Of a stretch of DNA of 64,000 nt, positions 34,437 to 45,200 are shown piece by piece. This DNA is from Nymphaea colorata. Taxonomy: Eukaryota; Streptophyta; Magnoliopsida; Nymphaeales; Nymphaeaceae. The notes below the pieces were generated by a model that worked only from the letters and a program-made list of their open reading frames with translations, was not told the origin of the DNA and did no database searches. Position numbers and translations under genes: made by a program. The DNA lies in contig NC_045148.1 of assembly GCF_008831285.2 (NCBI RefSeq), positions 15,044,802 to 15,108,801 on the forward strand, in the 5' to 3' direction. Positions within the stretch are counted from its first letter, which is position 1, and each line of letters opens with the position of its first letter.

Positions 34437-35726
34437 CTATCCTAGAGCCGTTGCTATTCCACCCTCACCACCCACTGCTAACGCTCTAGGTGCTATAGGT
34501 TTTGAACCCTTGCTTGATGGGGCGTCGGACCCTAAATTCACTAAGGCTTTCGCTCTCACCTCGCTAGTCTCACCTTGCTCACGCCTTCTCCTAAAATGGG
34601 TCATAAGTGGGTTCGTATCAAATCCACCCTCCTTAGATTGAGCTTGCCCCCAAGCTCGTATTCCAGGAAATTGAGAGACGATCTGATCATAAAGTTCCCA
34701 TGAAGTGCCACTGTCTGCTCCTTCCCATTCTACCAGTACTTCATGGCGAGTACTGCCCTCTCTAGTGACCCACCTATGATTCAAAATTCTCACTGGTCTT
34801 GGGGACGAATCCAGTAGGCGTTCTTCCTGCTCTGGCGTTGGTCCATGATGCGGCTTCAGTCTTGAAACATGAAAGACTGGGTGAACCTTGGCAGTTGGTG
34901 GTAACGCTAAGCGATACGCCCCCTTTCCTATCCTTTGGAGCACACGAAAAGGGCCATAATACCTTGGTAGAAGCTTCGGATACGGTTGACCAAGTAATGA
35001 CTTCTCCCTCAAAGGCAACCTCTTTAACCACACTAATTCCTCCACCTCAAACTCTCTGTCCTTTCTGCCCTTGTCATGTGCCTTCTTCATTCTCTCTTGT
35101 GCTCTCCTGATGTTACGCTTCAGTTCTGATAGCACTTCATCTCTGTTGCGCAAACTGCAGTCCACATCGCCATCATTAGCGGTGTTGTCCTCGTAGCAAG
35201 GAATTCCTGGAGGTGGAGACCCATAAAGTGCTTCATAGGGTGTCATGCCAGTTCCTGAGTGTAGGCTGGTGTTGTAGGACCACTCAGCCCATGATAAATA
35301 TCTAACCCAAGTGTTGGGTCTCTCCCATGCATAACACCTTAGATACGTCTCTAAGGTCCGGTTGACCACCTCGCTTTGGCCATCAGTTTGAGGATGGTGC
35401 GCAGTGCTGGAGTTGATCCTTGTTCCCGCCATCCTCATATACTCTTTCCAGAATGAGCTCATGAATATGGAATCCCGATCGCAGACGATCGATCGAGGCA
35501 TCCCATGGAGTTTTCCAACGTAGTCCTGAAACATGGTGGCTATCATTGGCCCTTGGTAGTGCTTTTGCAAGGGAACGAAGTGGCTATACTTTGTTAATCT
35601 ATCCACCACCACCATAACTACTTCCTTCCCTTCAGCCTTTGGCATTGCATCTATAAAATCCATCGATATATCATGCCATGGTCTGTCAGGAACTGGAAGG
35701 GGGTTCAGTAACCCAGGAGGCTTCAT
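34437..35726 (-). pseudogene. Gypsy integrase core and chromodomain (element 1)
   Basis: A 429-codon frame. The catalytic triad is visible: Asp in DISMDFIDAMPK, Asp in VCDRDSIFMS, and Glu in PQTDGQSEVVNRTLE. The GPY-type C-terminal region (RYYGPFRVLQRIGKGAYRL) is followed by a chromodomain-like end (ILNHRWVTREG, EVLVEWEGADSGTSWE), which in chromoviruses steers integration to modified histones. A long tail with SKEGGFDTNPL follows to the stop. The N-terminal zinc-binding part is cut off by a 4-bp insertion at about 35736 (CTTACTTC where element 2 has CTTC). Confidence 0.9.
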
Positions 35727-35814
35727 TGCCTCGTACTTACTTCTCTCTTTGATAGATGCTGCATGATTTCACGTACTGTCTCACATCTGCTTTCATTCCT
35801 TCCCACCAAAATTG

Positions 35815-36171
35815 TTACTTGATGCACCCCAGGGTCTTAGCCACTCCTTCATGCCCTGCTTCAGAAGAATCGTGAAAATGCTTTAACAATTCTTGCTTCA
35901 AGGTTGACTCCTTAGGCACCACAATTCTTCCCTTGCAACATAACTTGTCGCCTTGCATCGAAAATCTGGGAATAGACCCTGGGTTCTGGGTGAAAGAGGT
36001 CTTTAATGTGCTCAGTTCCTTATCAGAGTTTTGCTCTGCTACAATTCGAACCCAAATGTCAGACTCGAGCATGGATAAGGTCATGATGTGCTCAGGCATC
36101 CTGGACAACGAGTCAGCAGCTGAATTTTCCGCTCCTTTCTTATACTCTATCGTGAAGTCGTATCCCAGCAA
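35815..36171 (-). pseudogene. End of RNase H and integrase zinc-binding region (element 1)
   Basis: Starts LLGYDFTIEYKKGAENSAAD with the RNase H end motif AADSLSR. It continues to the integrase H-H region HFHDSSEAGHEGVAKTLG and stops at TAA after GCIK. Beyond the stop, WWEGMKADVRQYVKSCSIYQ is still readable; the usual C-x2-C is C-x2-Y in both elements. A TAG just before LAKLLGYDF, shared with element 2, separates it from the RNase H frame. Confidence 0.85.
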
Positions 36172-36212
36172 CTTGGCTAACTATCTCTGCTGTGTTGGGG
36201 TTGAGATACGCC

Positions 36213-36744
36213 GCTTCACCATGTACCTCAAACTGCTATGATCAGTCCTCATGATGAATCTTCTCCCTATCAGGTAGGGTCTCCATTTTTCTACTGCTAG
36301 GACTATCGCCAAAAGCTCCTTCTCATAGGTTGATAGAGGCTTGGCTCTGCTTGTTAGAGCTTTGGACCTGAATGCAATCGGATGTCCCTCCTGGCTTAGT
36401 ACGGCACCAACACCAATGTCGCTGTCATCAGTCTCCACCACAAATTCTTTGGAGAAGTCCGGTAAAGTAAGGACGGGTGCTTCACCATGTACCTCAAACT
36501 GCTATGATCAGTCCTCACAATGAATCTTCTCCCTATCAGGTAGGGTCTCCATTTTTCTACTGCTAGGACTATCGCCAAAAGCTCCTTCTCATAGGTTGAT
36601 TGTGGCTTGGCTCTGCTTGTTAGAGCTTTGGACATGAATGCAATCGGATGTCCCTCCTGGCTTAGTACGGCACCAACAACAATGTCGCTGGCGTCAGTCT
36701 CCACCACAAATTCTTTGGAGAAGTCCGGTAAAGTAAGGACTGGT
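36213..36744 (-). repeat. 266-bp tandem duplication in RNase H
   Basis: The segment starting GCTTCACCATGTACCTCAAA occurs at 36213 and again at 36479, near-identical over 266 bp. It duplicates RNase H from [19 protein letters not shown] to [12 protein letters not shown]. 266 is not a multiple of three, so it also breaks the pol frame. Element 2 has a single copy. Confidence 0.95.
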
Positions 36745-37535
36745 GCACTCATCATAGCGGCCTTAAGCTTTACGAAGGCTCCCTTGGCCTCGTCTGACCA
36801 TTTAAACTCCCCTTTCTTTAACATGTGTGTGAGTGGGGAGGCTATGAGGCCATATCCTTGTATAAGCCTCCGATAGTAACCAGTTAACCCTAAAAATCCG
36901 TGCAATCCTCGGGGGTCTTTTGGTTGAGGGCACTGATCCATCGCCATTAGCTTCTCGGGATCCACCCTCACCCCATCTTCAGACACGATATGCCCCAAAT
37001 AGCTTATCGATGTCTGGCTAAAACTGCACTTCGACCTCTTTGCGAACAAGGTGTGCTCTCTGAAAACCTGTAGGACTATCCTAAGGTGCTCTACATGATC
37101 TAAAACTGACTTGCTATACACTAAAATATCATCGAAGAAAACTAAAACAAAACTCCTAAGATACTGTCTAAAAATGTCATTCATGCACCTCTGGAATTTT
37201 GCAGGTGCATTGGTCCATCCGAACGACATAACTAGAAATTTGTAATGGCCATTGTGCGTTCTAAATGCCGTCTTGGAGATGTCACCCTCCGTCATCCTAA
37301 TCTGATGATATCCTTCTCTAAGATCTAGCTTCGAAAAGATTGTCGCTCCAGTCAATTCATCTAGCAGCTCATCAATGACTGGGATAGGATGTCTGTCCTT
37401 CATAGTCGCTTCATTTAAGGCTCTGTAGTCTACACAGAACCTCCAAGTGTTGTCTTTCTTCTTCATTAGTAGAACGGGTGAAGAGAAAAGGCTTGAGCTG
37501 GAACGTATAATCTCTGATTCCTTCATTTCTTTCAC
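36396..37535 (-). pseudogene. Gypsy reverse transcriptase and RNase H (element 1)
   Basis: 379 codons. The RT blocks are in order: [47 protein letters not shown], the catalytic FFDDILVYS, and [15 protein letters not shown]. RNase H begins [19 protein letters not shown], continues [20 protein letters not shown], and derails into the duplicated segment after RYMVKH. A TAG just upstream of KEMKESEII cuts the link to the protease part. The product would copy element RNA into DNA inside virus-like particles. Confidence 0.95.
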
Positions 37536-37649
37536 CTATTTCTCAATCTCGGCCTTTTGAGTGTAACCATATCTATAGGGCCTCACGTTGACTGGTTCCG
37601 TTCCATTCGTAAGGACAATTCGATGGTCATAAGACCTCTGGGGTGGTAG

Positions 37650-38111
37650 TCATTTAGGCTCTTCAAATATGTCCTCATAATCTTCAAGCACGAGCTGAAC
37701 TTGAGGCGAAACTATCTCCTCTTCCTGGGACGTGATATCCTTGGCCACTGACACCAGCCATAATTCGGGTTGCTGCACAATCAGTGCTCTGATGGTTGCT
37801 TTAGGTTCAATTGTAGATTTGACAGCCTTGAGGGTGATCTTGTCTTCGCCACCCTCCTTAGGAAAGCTCATATGCATGTGAGTGAAGTTCCAGGATATGT
37901 CGCCCAAGCTTTCTCACCACTGAACTCCTAAGACTATGTCAACGCTACCTAAGGGAACAACTAACAAATCTACTAGGAAGGGGACTCTCTGCAATAAAAG
38001 TTCAACATTCTTACACTTGCTGTTGCAAGATAAACTAGCCCCATTCGCCACTAAAACCATGATTGGAGGTTGGATCCTTCTCACAATCGATTTCCTGAGC
38101 CACTTGATCAC
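37650..38111 (-). pseudogene. Pol linker between protease and RT (element 1)
   Basis: Contains the block LVVPLGSVDIVLGVQWL, usual for chromovirus pol after the protease, then ISWNFTHMHMSFPKEGG and LVLEDYEDIFEEPK leading to the RT N-terminus. A stop near 37914 and one at about 37649 interrupt it. Confidence 0.8.
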
Positions 38112-38718
38112 TCACAAAGTTGTGTGTGGCTCCTGAATCCAGCAAAACTAATACTCTCTTATTCCCTATTCTACCTAACACTCTCATCGCATTAGGCTTA
38201 TCTGGGTCTGCTAGAAGATGATAGACACTATCTAGATTGGTTGTTGCCTCTGTGTCTTCACTTTGTTCCTGTGGGGTTGGATCCTCGTGCTCCTCTAGTT
38301 GTACCACTTCCTCGTCTGAGCTATTCTCAATGACTTCAAAAAGTTGAAGTTGCTTGCACTTATGTCCTCTCTCGTACTTTCCCTTGCAGTAAAAGCACAA
38401 TCCCTTAGCAATCATCTCCTCACGGTCTTTTCTGCTGATGAATGTAGTCGAGAGATGATCACGGTTGAAGGGTTTGGTCTCTTCCCTTCTGTAAGGTGGT
38501 TGTTGTTGAGGGTTCCTAGGTGGGATTGGACGAGGTCTAGCAGGTTCAGGATATCTGGTGATCCTCCTAAGAGATAGTTTCTTCTTCTTCTTCTCTTCAA
38601 TGGTCCTAGCCCTAGCAAAGCACTCACCTAAGCTAGTGTACCTCTCAGTCCTCATACTGATTTGGATTCTTCTTTTAACCCACCTATGAAGGCTGCGAAG
38701 AGGGACTTTGGAGTCCAA
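38035..38718 (-). pseudogene. Gag zinc knuckle and aspartic protease (element 1)
   Basis: 227 codons: a basic Gag region ([12 protein letters not shown]), the CCHC knuckle [14 protein letters not shown], an acidic linker, then retropepsin with active-site DSGAT in [17 protein letters not shown]. Its frame differs from the upstream gag part, so there is a frameshift near 38690. Confidence 0.9.
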
Positions 38719-39623
38719 GACACCATACTAGCAAAGTTCTCAAATTCGCCCTGATAATCTTGAACTGTAGAAGTCTGCTTCAGATTCTTCAATTCAATGT
38801 CATAGTCTATGTACATAGACTCTCCAAACCGGTATTGCAGAACTTCCTTGAAGTGTTCCCACTCGTACACGGGCTGGTTATGTTTCTGCCATCTCCACCA
38901 TCTTCGCACTTCTCCTTCAAAGTGTAAAGATGCCGTCTGGATCCACACCTACTCTTGAATTAGTTGACAAGCGAAGTACTCCTTGACTTGGAAGATCCAA
39001 TCCTGAGCCTCTTTCCCATTGAATCTTGGAAACTCTATCCTCATTGAAGACACTCTTGGAACCGCGGGATGACGATTCCTCCTTTCGTGAAACTCCCTTA
39101 ATTCTTCCCATTCCTCATCGATCATTCTAGTTTGAGGGGCCACATCTTGAAAGTGTGGTTGGCCTCGATATAATCCCTGTGGGAATCCCCTGGGAGCGGG
39201 TTGTTGCTCCCCTTCTTCAAGCTCTACCCTACTAGCTTGGGCCTCATAGGATCTAGGATCCATGACTAGCTTTCCCCTGAATTGAGGACGTGCACTAGAT
39301 TCCACCCTGGGGGTTCCGCCTAGGAGTCCCTTCCCTTTACTGGCTTCTTGGGATGACTCTTGCGATCCACGTTGATTGGATGCAAGGTTAAGAGAGATGG
39401 ACTTGATCATGTTCTTGAGTTCATCGATCTCATCCAGTTTGTTCAATTTAGCCTTGTATTCGCCCATCACTTGGTGCATTTGATACATCTCCCTTTCGAA
39501 CTGAATCATGCGCCCAATAGTATGGGTCTCCGTTTCTAGAACGGACGTCTCTTCATGACTTGAGCCACTTTCTTCTAGCTCGATCGCCTCTTGGGCTGCG
39601 GGTTGCTTGCCCTTCCTTGTCAT
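38652..39623 (-). pseudogene. Gag capsid region (element 1)
   Basis: The likely start is the ATG at 39623 (MTRKGKQPAAQEAIELEE). The capsid part includes RIEFPRFNGKEAQDWIFQ, then an in-frame TAG at 38949-38951, then WIQTASLHFEGEVRRWWRW and FKEVLQYRFGES. It ends FIGGLKEE at the frameshift. Apart from these two lesions it looks like a normal chromovirus gag. Confidence 0.85.
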
Positions 39624-40005
39624 TGGGACGTAGGTTGTAATCCCAAAATTCACTTCATGCAAGAAAATCAAGGCAAACTATCACCTAGTTGGACTAGTCA
39701 CTAATGAACGCTTCAAGAAACAAAGTTATGCCCAACTCGACTAAACCAATCAATCAACAAACAAGAAATCCTAATTATACTAGGCTCTGGAAAATTGCAG
39801 AAATGTAACGCAAGCTTAAAATCTAATTCTAGATACTTCAAACTCTCAGAAAAACAGAAATTTAACTCATGCAATTTCTAACTCTAACAAGCGACTACTC
39901 TAGCTACCCGATTATCCCGAAAACTGAAAATTTCAGAGATCTAACATCTTAGACCCTATGATATGTTTTAAAACGACGAAAACAAGCATAGGAGACCTCC
40001 ACGTT

Positions 40006-40018
40006 GGCTCTGATACCA
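40006..40018 (-). promoter_or_regulatory. Primer-binding site of element 1 (tRNA-Met)
   Basis: On the minus strand the sequence TGGTATCAGAGCC starts 3 bases after the LTR end ...CCTACCA. It fixes the LTR boundary at 40022. Confidence 0.9.
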
Positions 40019-40021
40019 AAT

Positions 40022-42395
40022 TGGTAGGACCTAACTCCGGTATAGGCGACAGCTCTGTCCTTGAGTCGATCCTACTTCCCCAAGATCCTCGTAGAGGGTC
40101 CTTACATCTCTAGGGAGAGTTAAGCGGCACTAAGCAAGATGATTACAATAGTAATGATGAAAATCAAACTAATCTCAGTCACGAAGACGGCCTGACCTCG
40201 ATCTGCCGCTAAATCTGGGAGTCACTTGAGTAATGGCTAAAGGAATGGCGCACCAAAATGAAGAGGATGCGAAGGAATGATGGGACGCCGGTAAAACGCT
40301 GCTCAATCTTCCTCTGCAATCTGATTGAAGCTGAAGCACCAGCTGATACAGCAGGATGGGGTGCTGTGACTTGATTGCTACTAATGGATATCAAGGAGGC
40401 AGGAAAGATCTCCTATCTCAGCCCGCTTGGCTAAGTGCAGTGGTAGCACACGGATGAGGCCGAAGTGGGTCGGCCTAAGTCACTTGGGCGATGAGAGTTC
40501 AACCCAAGGATGCACGTCTCTTGAACTTTGTAATACTGGTTCTGACTTGCGCAGCTCGGTCTAGAGCTGAGGAGTACTCTAGCTACGGTCAAGTGATGGA
40601 AGCTCTGCCATAGAGCCTTAGTATATCCTTATGTGAGGCTGACTTGGGGACAGCTTGGGAAAGAAGGGCTTGGACGGTTTCCTCTACGGTGTGAAGGAGG
40701 GATCTAAGGGTGTGAGGTTTAGGAGCTTGGGATTATGTAGTGAAGTCAAGGATGAGGGGATTTAGTGGGTAAGACAAGGCTTACGGGCTTATGATTGACT
40801 AAAAAAAATTACTAAAAGTGGCAACGTGGGAAAAGTGGCCAAATGAGGACCCTCCTCTCACGGATGGAGATGGATTCCTAAAAGAATGGATTCTAACTCC
40901 AATGTAGGGATTGGGACGTGAGGTGGCAAAGGTCTAGGTGATGACGGTTAATTGGGACTCCTAAAACTTTGGATGTGATTCCACCAAATGTGGACTCTTT
41001 TGGTAGCCGATTCTCCAAGATAATCATATGTGGCGACGTGGCATCTCTAGAATTATTTGACCCAAATGTAAGAACTCCTTATTGATCCTTAACCCAATCC
41101 TAGCTAAAAAAATGGAGCTTCCCAAAAGATCGGCTCCAACCTCTCTTCGCTTTATGCAGTACTCACTTTTTGATCAATGGTGGACGCTTTTACCCCTTCA
41201 AATGACTAACTCCTTTCGTGGCAATGAGGGGTAAATCAGACCTTGGCCGTGGTTGCCCGGAAGGTGCCGAAGGTAGCCAGAAACAGAGCAGAGTTGATCG
41301 GAATTCCAGAACTTATTGGCAACTTGTATTTTGCAAATGCCTTGGCCATTCTACGCGAAACCACCACCGTTCTTCTTCTTTTCTCGAGCTGATTTTTCTC
41401 CTATGCATCTTGGTTGGTTTTGATGGTATTCCACCGTGGATCTTGATGACGAAATACTGATTTTCCGGTGAAAACTCCATCTAGTCTCCGTGTTTTTCCT
41501 TGAAGAAGATCGACCCTTACTAGACTAAATTTGAACTTTCTTTCAACATTGGCAAGCATGTCCCCTTTGGAATCCTTCTAAGACTTGTAAAACCAAGTTT
41601 AGGAGTGCCTTCCACGCGAGGAAGATGATGGAATCTTGGCTGTGACTCAAGAGTCCCAGCTCCTCCCACGAGAAATCCAAAACTAAACTTAGCCAACACG
41701 TTACTTAGACAATTCCAAAACGGAAACGATCTAACCTTTCTTTCTTGATTCACACTGGGTTGTTGCGCTACAAGGGATGGAACCGCAGCCTCCTTTGCAC
41801 GTCTAGCCTCTAACTCCTCTATTATGGCAGATGAATTGCACCCAAGACACGCTGATCCGAGGTGAAGTCGAAGTGTTGAAAATCCCCCTAGGGCCGTGGC
41901 TCGCCTAGAGGAATCGCCGCTCCTTCTTCTTCAGCGTTGGAGATAATGTGACTAAGAGGGGATGACGAGGGAACTGATGGGATCAGAAGAGAGGAGAGGG
42001 AGACCAGAGGGTAAAGACAAGGGAGAGAGGGATTGACGTGAAGAGAGGAGAAACGTGAGGAGAGGGGAAGACGTGATGAGAGAGAGAGGGATTTGGCAAA
42101 TAACTCAATAATTCTTTAATTGCATAATGAGTTCCAAAATCTAAACCATTATATACATGTGTTACCAAATCCGGATTCCAATAATGAATCCAACTCCAAA
42201 CTCAATATAGAAATGCATAAACAAAATGAAAGCGATATAAATCCAAGTCACACCCCGACATGGTAAGTGATGAAATGAATTATGAGTATGTAGTCAAATC
42301 AAATAAAGAGAACCAAACTCTAAGTGTATCGCATGAATAAAAACTCCTCTTGAGCCATGTGAACTCAAGATGGAAACCCTTGCTCAGAACACCCA
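40022..42395 (-). repeat. Central LTR shared by elements 1 and 2
   Basis: It is the 5' LTR of element 1 (PBS on its left) and also the 3' LTR of element 2 (element 2 pol end on its right). Sequence and length match 31878-34248 with a few percent difference, for example CAGCTCTGTCC against CAGCCCGGTCC near the left end. Confidence 0.85.
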
Positions 42396-42583
42396 TCTAG
42401 CCTCCTCGAGCTAGGCTCAACTCGACTACATGACCTCCCTAGACTCGCGCAAACCTGACTCCAGGGACTTGGGTTTTGGACTCGACTGCAGAACTAAACT
42501 TAGGCCTATACCGGACCAAATCCTAGGAATTTGGTTTCCTAGCCCATGGTTTCTCCTTGTACCAGCCTTCTTCCCTCAAAAAC

Positions 42584-43939
42584 CTATCCTAGAGCCGTTG
42601 CTATTCCACCCTCACCACCCACTGCTAACGCTCTAGGTGCTATAGGTTTTGAACCCTTGCTCGATGGGGCGTCGGACCCTAAATTCACTAAGGCTTTCGT
42701 TCTCACCTCGCTAGTCTCACCTCGCTCACGCCTTCTCCTAAAATGGGTCCTAAGTGGGTTCGTATCAGATCCACCCTCCTTAGATTGAGCTTGCCCCCAA
42801 GCTCGTATTCCAGGAAATTGAGAGACGATCTGATCATAAAGTTCCCATGAAGTGCCACTGTCTGCTCCTTCCCATTCTACCAGTACTTCATGGCGAGTAC
42901 TGCCCTCTCTAGTGACCCACCTATGATTCAAAATTCTCACTGGTCTTGGGGACGAATCAGGTAGGGGTTCTTCCTGCTCTGGCGTTGGTCCATGATGCGG
43001 CTTCAGTCTTGAAACATGAAAGACTGGGTGAACCTTGGCAGTTGGTGGTAACGCTAAGCGATACGCCCCCTTTCCTATCCTTTGGAGCACACGAAAAGGG
43101 CCATAATACCTTGGTAGAAGCTTCGAATACGGTTGACCAAGTAATGACTTCTCCCTCAAAGGCAACCTCTTTAACCACACTAATTCTTCCACCTCAAACT
43201 CTCTGTCCTTTCTGCCCTTGTCATGCGCCTTCTTCATTCTCTCTTGTGCTCTCCTGATGTTACGCTTCAGTTCTGATAGCACTTCATCTTTGTTGCGCAA
43301 ACTGCAGTCCACATCGCCATCATTAGCGGTGTTGTCCTCGTAGCAAGGAATTCCTGGAGGTGGAGACCCATAAAGTGCTTCATAGGGTGTCATGCCAGTT
43401 CCTGAGTGTAGGTTGGTGTTGTAGGACCACTCAGCCCACGATAAATATCTGACCCAAGTGTTGGGTCTCTCCCCTGCATAACACCTTAGATACGTCTCTA
43501 AGGTCCGGTTGACCACCTCGCTTTGGCCATCAGTTTGAGGATGGTGCGCAGTGCTGGAGTTGATCCTTGTTCCCGTCATCCTCATATACTCTTTCCAGAA
43601 TGAGCTCATGAATATGGAATCCAGATCGCAGACGATCGATCGAGGCATCCCATGGAGTTTTCCAACGTAGTCCTGGAACATGGTGGCTATCATTGGCCCT
43701 TGGTAGTGCTTTGGCAAGGGAACGAAGTGGCTATACTTTGTTAATCTATCCACCACCACCATAACTGCTTCTTTCCCTTCAGCTTTTGGCATTGCATTTA
43801 TAAAATCCATCGATATATCATGCCATGGTCTGTCAGGAACTGGAAGGGGGTTCAGTAACCCAGGAGGCTTCATTGCCTCGTACTTCTCTCTTTGATAGAT
43901 GCTGCATGATTTCACGTACTGTCTCACATCTGCTTTCAT
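42584..43939 (-). pseudogene. Gypsy integrase and chromodomain (element 2)
   Basis: 451 codons in one frame, longer than in element 1 because the 4-bp insertion is absent: it runs from KADVRQYVKSCSIYQREK through the core to the chromodomain. The second catalytic region reads VCDLDSIF (Leu for the usual Arg of DRD). The Glu in GQSEVVNRTLE, the GPY-type region and the EVLVEWEG chromodomain are kept. A TGA just upstream (WWE then stop) separates it from the zinc-binding H-H part. Confidence 0.9.
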
Positions 43940-44314
43940 TCATTCCCACCAAAATTGTAACTTGATGCGCCCCAGGGTCTTAGCCACTCCTTCATGCCCT
44001 GCTTCAGAAGAATCGTGAAAATGCTTTAACAATTCTTGCTTCAAGGTTGACTCCTTAGGCACCACAATTCTTCCCTTGCAACATAACTTGTCGCCTTGCA
44101 TCGAAAATCTGGGAATAGACCCTGCGTTCTGGGTGAGAGAGGTCTTTAATGCGCTCAATTCCTCATCAGAGTTCTGCTCTGCTACAATTCGAACCCAAAT
44201 GTCAGACTCGAGCACGGATAAGGTCATGATGTGCTCAGGCATCCTGGACAACGAGTCAGCAGCTGAATTTTCCGCTCCTTTCTTATACTCTATCGTGAAG
44301 TCGTATCCCAGCAA
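43940..44314 (-). pseudogene. RNase H end and integrase zinc-binding region (element 2)
   Basis: Counterpart of 35815-36171, reading LLGYDFTIEYKKGAEN, AADSLSR and HDSSEAGHEGVAKTLGRIKL. It runs through the position of the TAA found in element 1 and stops at TGA after FWWE. Confidence 0.85.
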
Positions 44315-44323
44315 CTTGGCTAA

Positions 44324-44701
44324 CTATCTCTGCTGTGTTGGGGTTGAGATGCGCTGCTTCACCATGTACCTCAAACTGCTATGATCAGTCCTCACGATGA
44401 ATCTTCTCCCTATCAAGTAGGGTCTCCATTTTTCTACTGCTAGGATTATCGCCAAAAGCTCCTTCTCATAGGTTGATAGCGGCTTGGCTCTGCTTGTTAG
44501 AGCTTTGGACATGAATGCAATCGGATGTCCCTCCTGGCTTAGTACGGCACGAACACCAATGTCGCTGTCATCAGTCTCCACCACAAATTCTTTAGAGAAG
44601 TCCGGTAAAGTAAGGATGGGTGCGCTCATCATGGTGGCCTTAAGCTTTACGAAGGCTCCCTTGGCCTCGTCTGACCATTTAAACTCCCCTTTCTTTAACA
44701 T
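44324..44701 (-). pseudogene. RNase H (element 2)
   Basis: Reads [35 protein letters not shown] and [20 protein letters not shown] in one frame, without the 266-bp duplication. It ends at the TAG shared with element 1, and upstream RT sequence runs only to 44766. Confidence 0.85.
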
Positions 44702-44766
44702 GTGTGTGAGTGGGGAGGCTATGAGGCCATATCCTTGTATAAACCTCCGATAGCAACCAGTTAACC

Positions 44767-45200
44767 TGCAAGGACCGAAGCAGTGTAACTATTACAGAAG
44801 GCAAAGACACAATTGGTTACATTGCTTTCGAGTTATTTTATGGCAATTCCAGGCATGTGTCGCATAAATCTGATGTTTATAGCTTTGGAATGCTGCCGAT
44901 AGCAATGGATGGGTTGAAAGAAAAATTGGTCTAGCTGATGGATTTTTCTCAGTATTCATGGCACTATTTCTAATGATCAGTGGAGAAGATGAAGATGAAA
45001 TGGCACGAAAGGTAGCCACCATAGCCTTGTGGTGCATACAATGGAGTCCGATTGATAGGCCATGTATGAAAGGAAGTTATCAGGATGTTTGAGAGTAGCA
45101 CATCAAACTTGACAATGCCTCCCAAACTTTTTGCCCTGCAATTCAACCCGACTACATGATTGATGCTCTTGACTCTTCATCTACATATTCTGGTTACTAG
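44767..45200 (+). pseudogene. LRK10-like kinase C-lobe fragment
   Basis: Starts abruptly at the gypsy junction with SSVTITEGKDTIGYIAFEL (activation segment), then HKSDVYSFGMLPIAMDG. After a stop and frame changes come RKVATIALWCIQWSPIDRP and the tail LDSSSTYSGY followed by a stop. The 3' flank to about 45345 also matches the flank after the kinase tail at 53914. The catalytic and Mg2+ loops are missing, evidently cut off by the gypsy junction. Confidence 0.85.

Larger units (their letters stand above)
31878..42395 (-). mobile_element. Ty3/gypsy chromovirus, element 1
   Basis: Minus-strand element with both LTRs: the 3' LTR at 31878-34248 and the 5' LTR at 40022-42395. The LTR ends are TG...CA: minus-strand start TGGGTGTGCT (less certain) and end GGTCCTACCA (firm, next to the PBS). 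Order from 5': PBS, gag with zinc knuckle, aspartic protease, RT, RNase H, integrase, chromodomain. Stops in gag and near the integrase zinc finger, a gag frameshift, a 266-bp duplication in RNase H and a 4-bp insertion before the integrase core make it non-autonomous now. By eye the first ~400 bp of the two LTRs differ at about a dozen sites. Confidence 0.85.
40022..44766 (-). mobile_element. Ty3/gypsy chromovirus, element 2 (truncated)
   Basis: It shares its 3' LTR with element 1, followed on the right by integrase, RNase H and the last part of RT. The homology to element 1 stops at 44766 (CCAGTTAACC), just inside RT, and the next base starts a receptor-kinase fragment. Its 5' half and 5' LTR are absent. 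There are no flanking duplications at this edge, so it was lost by recombination or deletion rather than ending at an insertion. Confidence 0.85.

Noticed and set aside
34799-35110. Plus-strand open frames opposite the integrases (also 42946-43257 and 35933-36241)
   Set aside because: They are antisense shadows of pol, appear identically in both gypsy copies and match no family.
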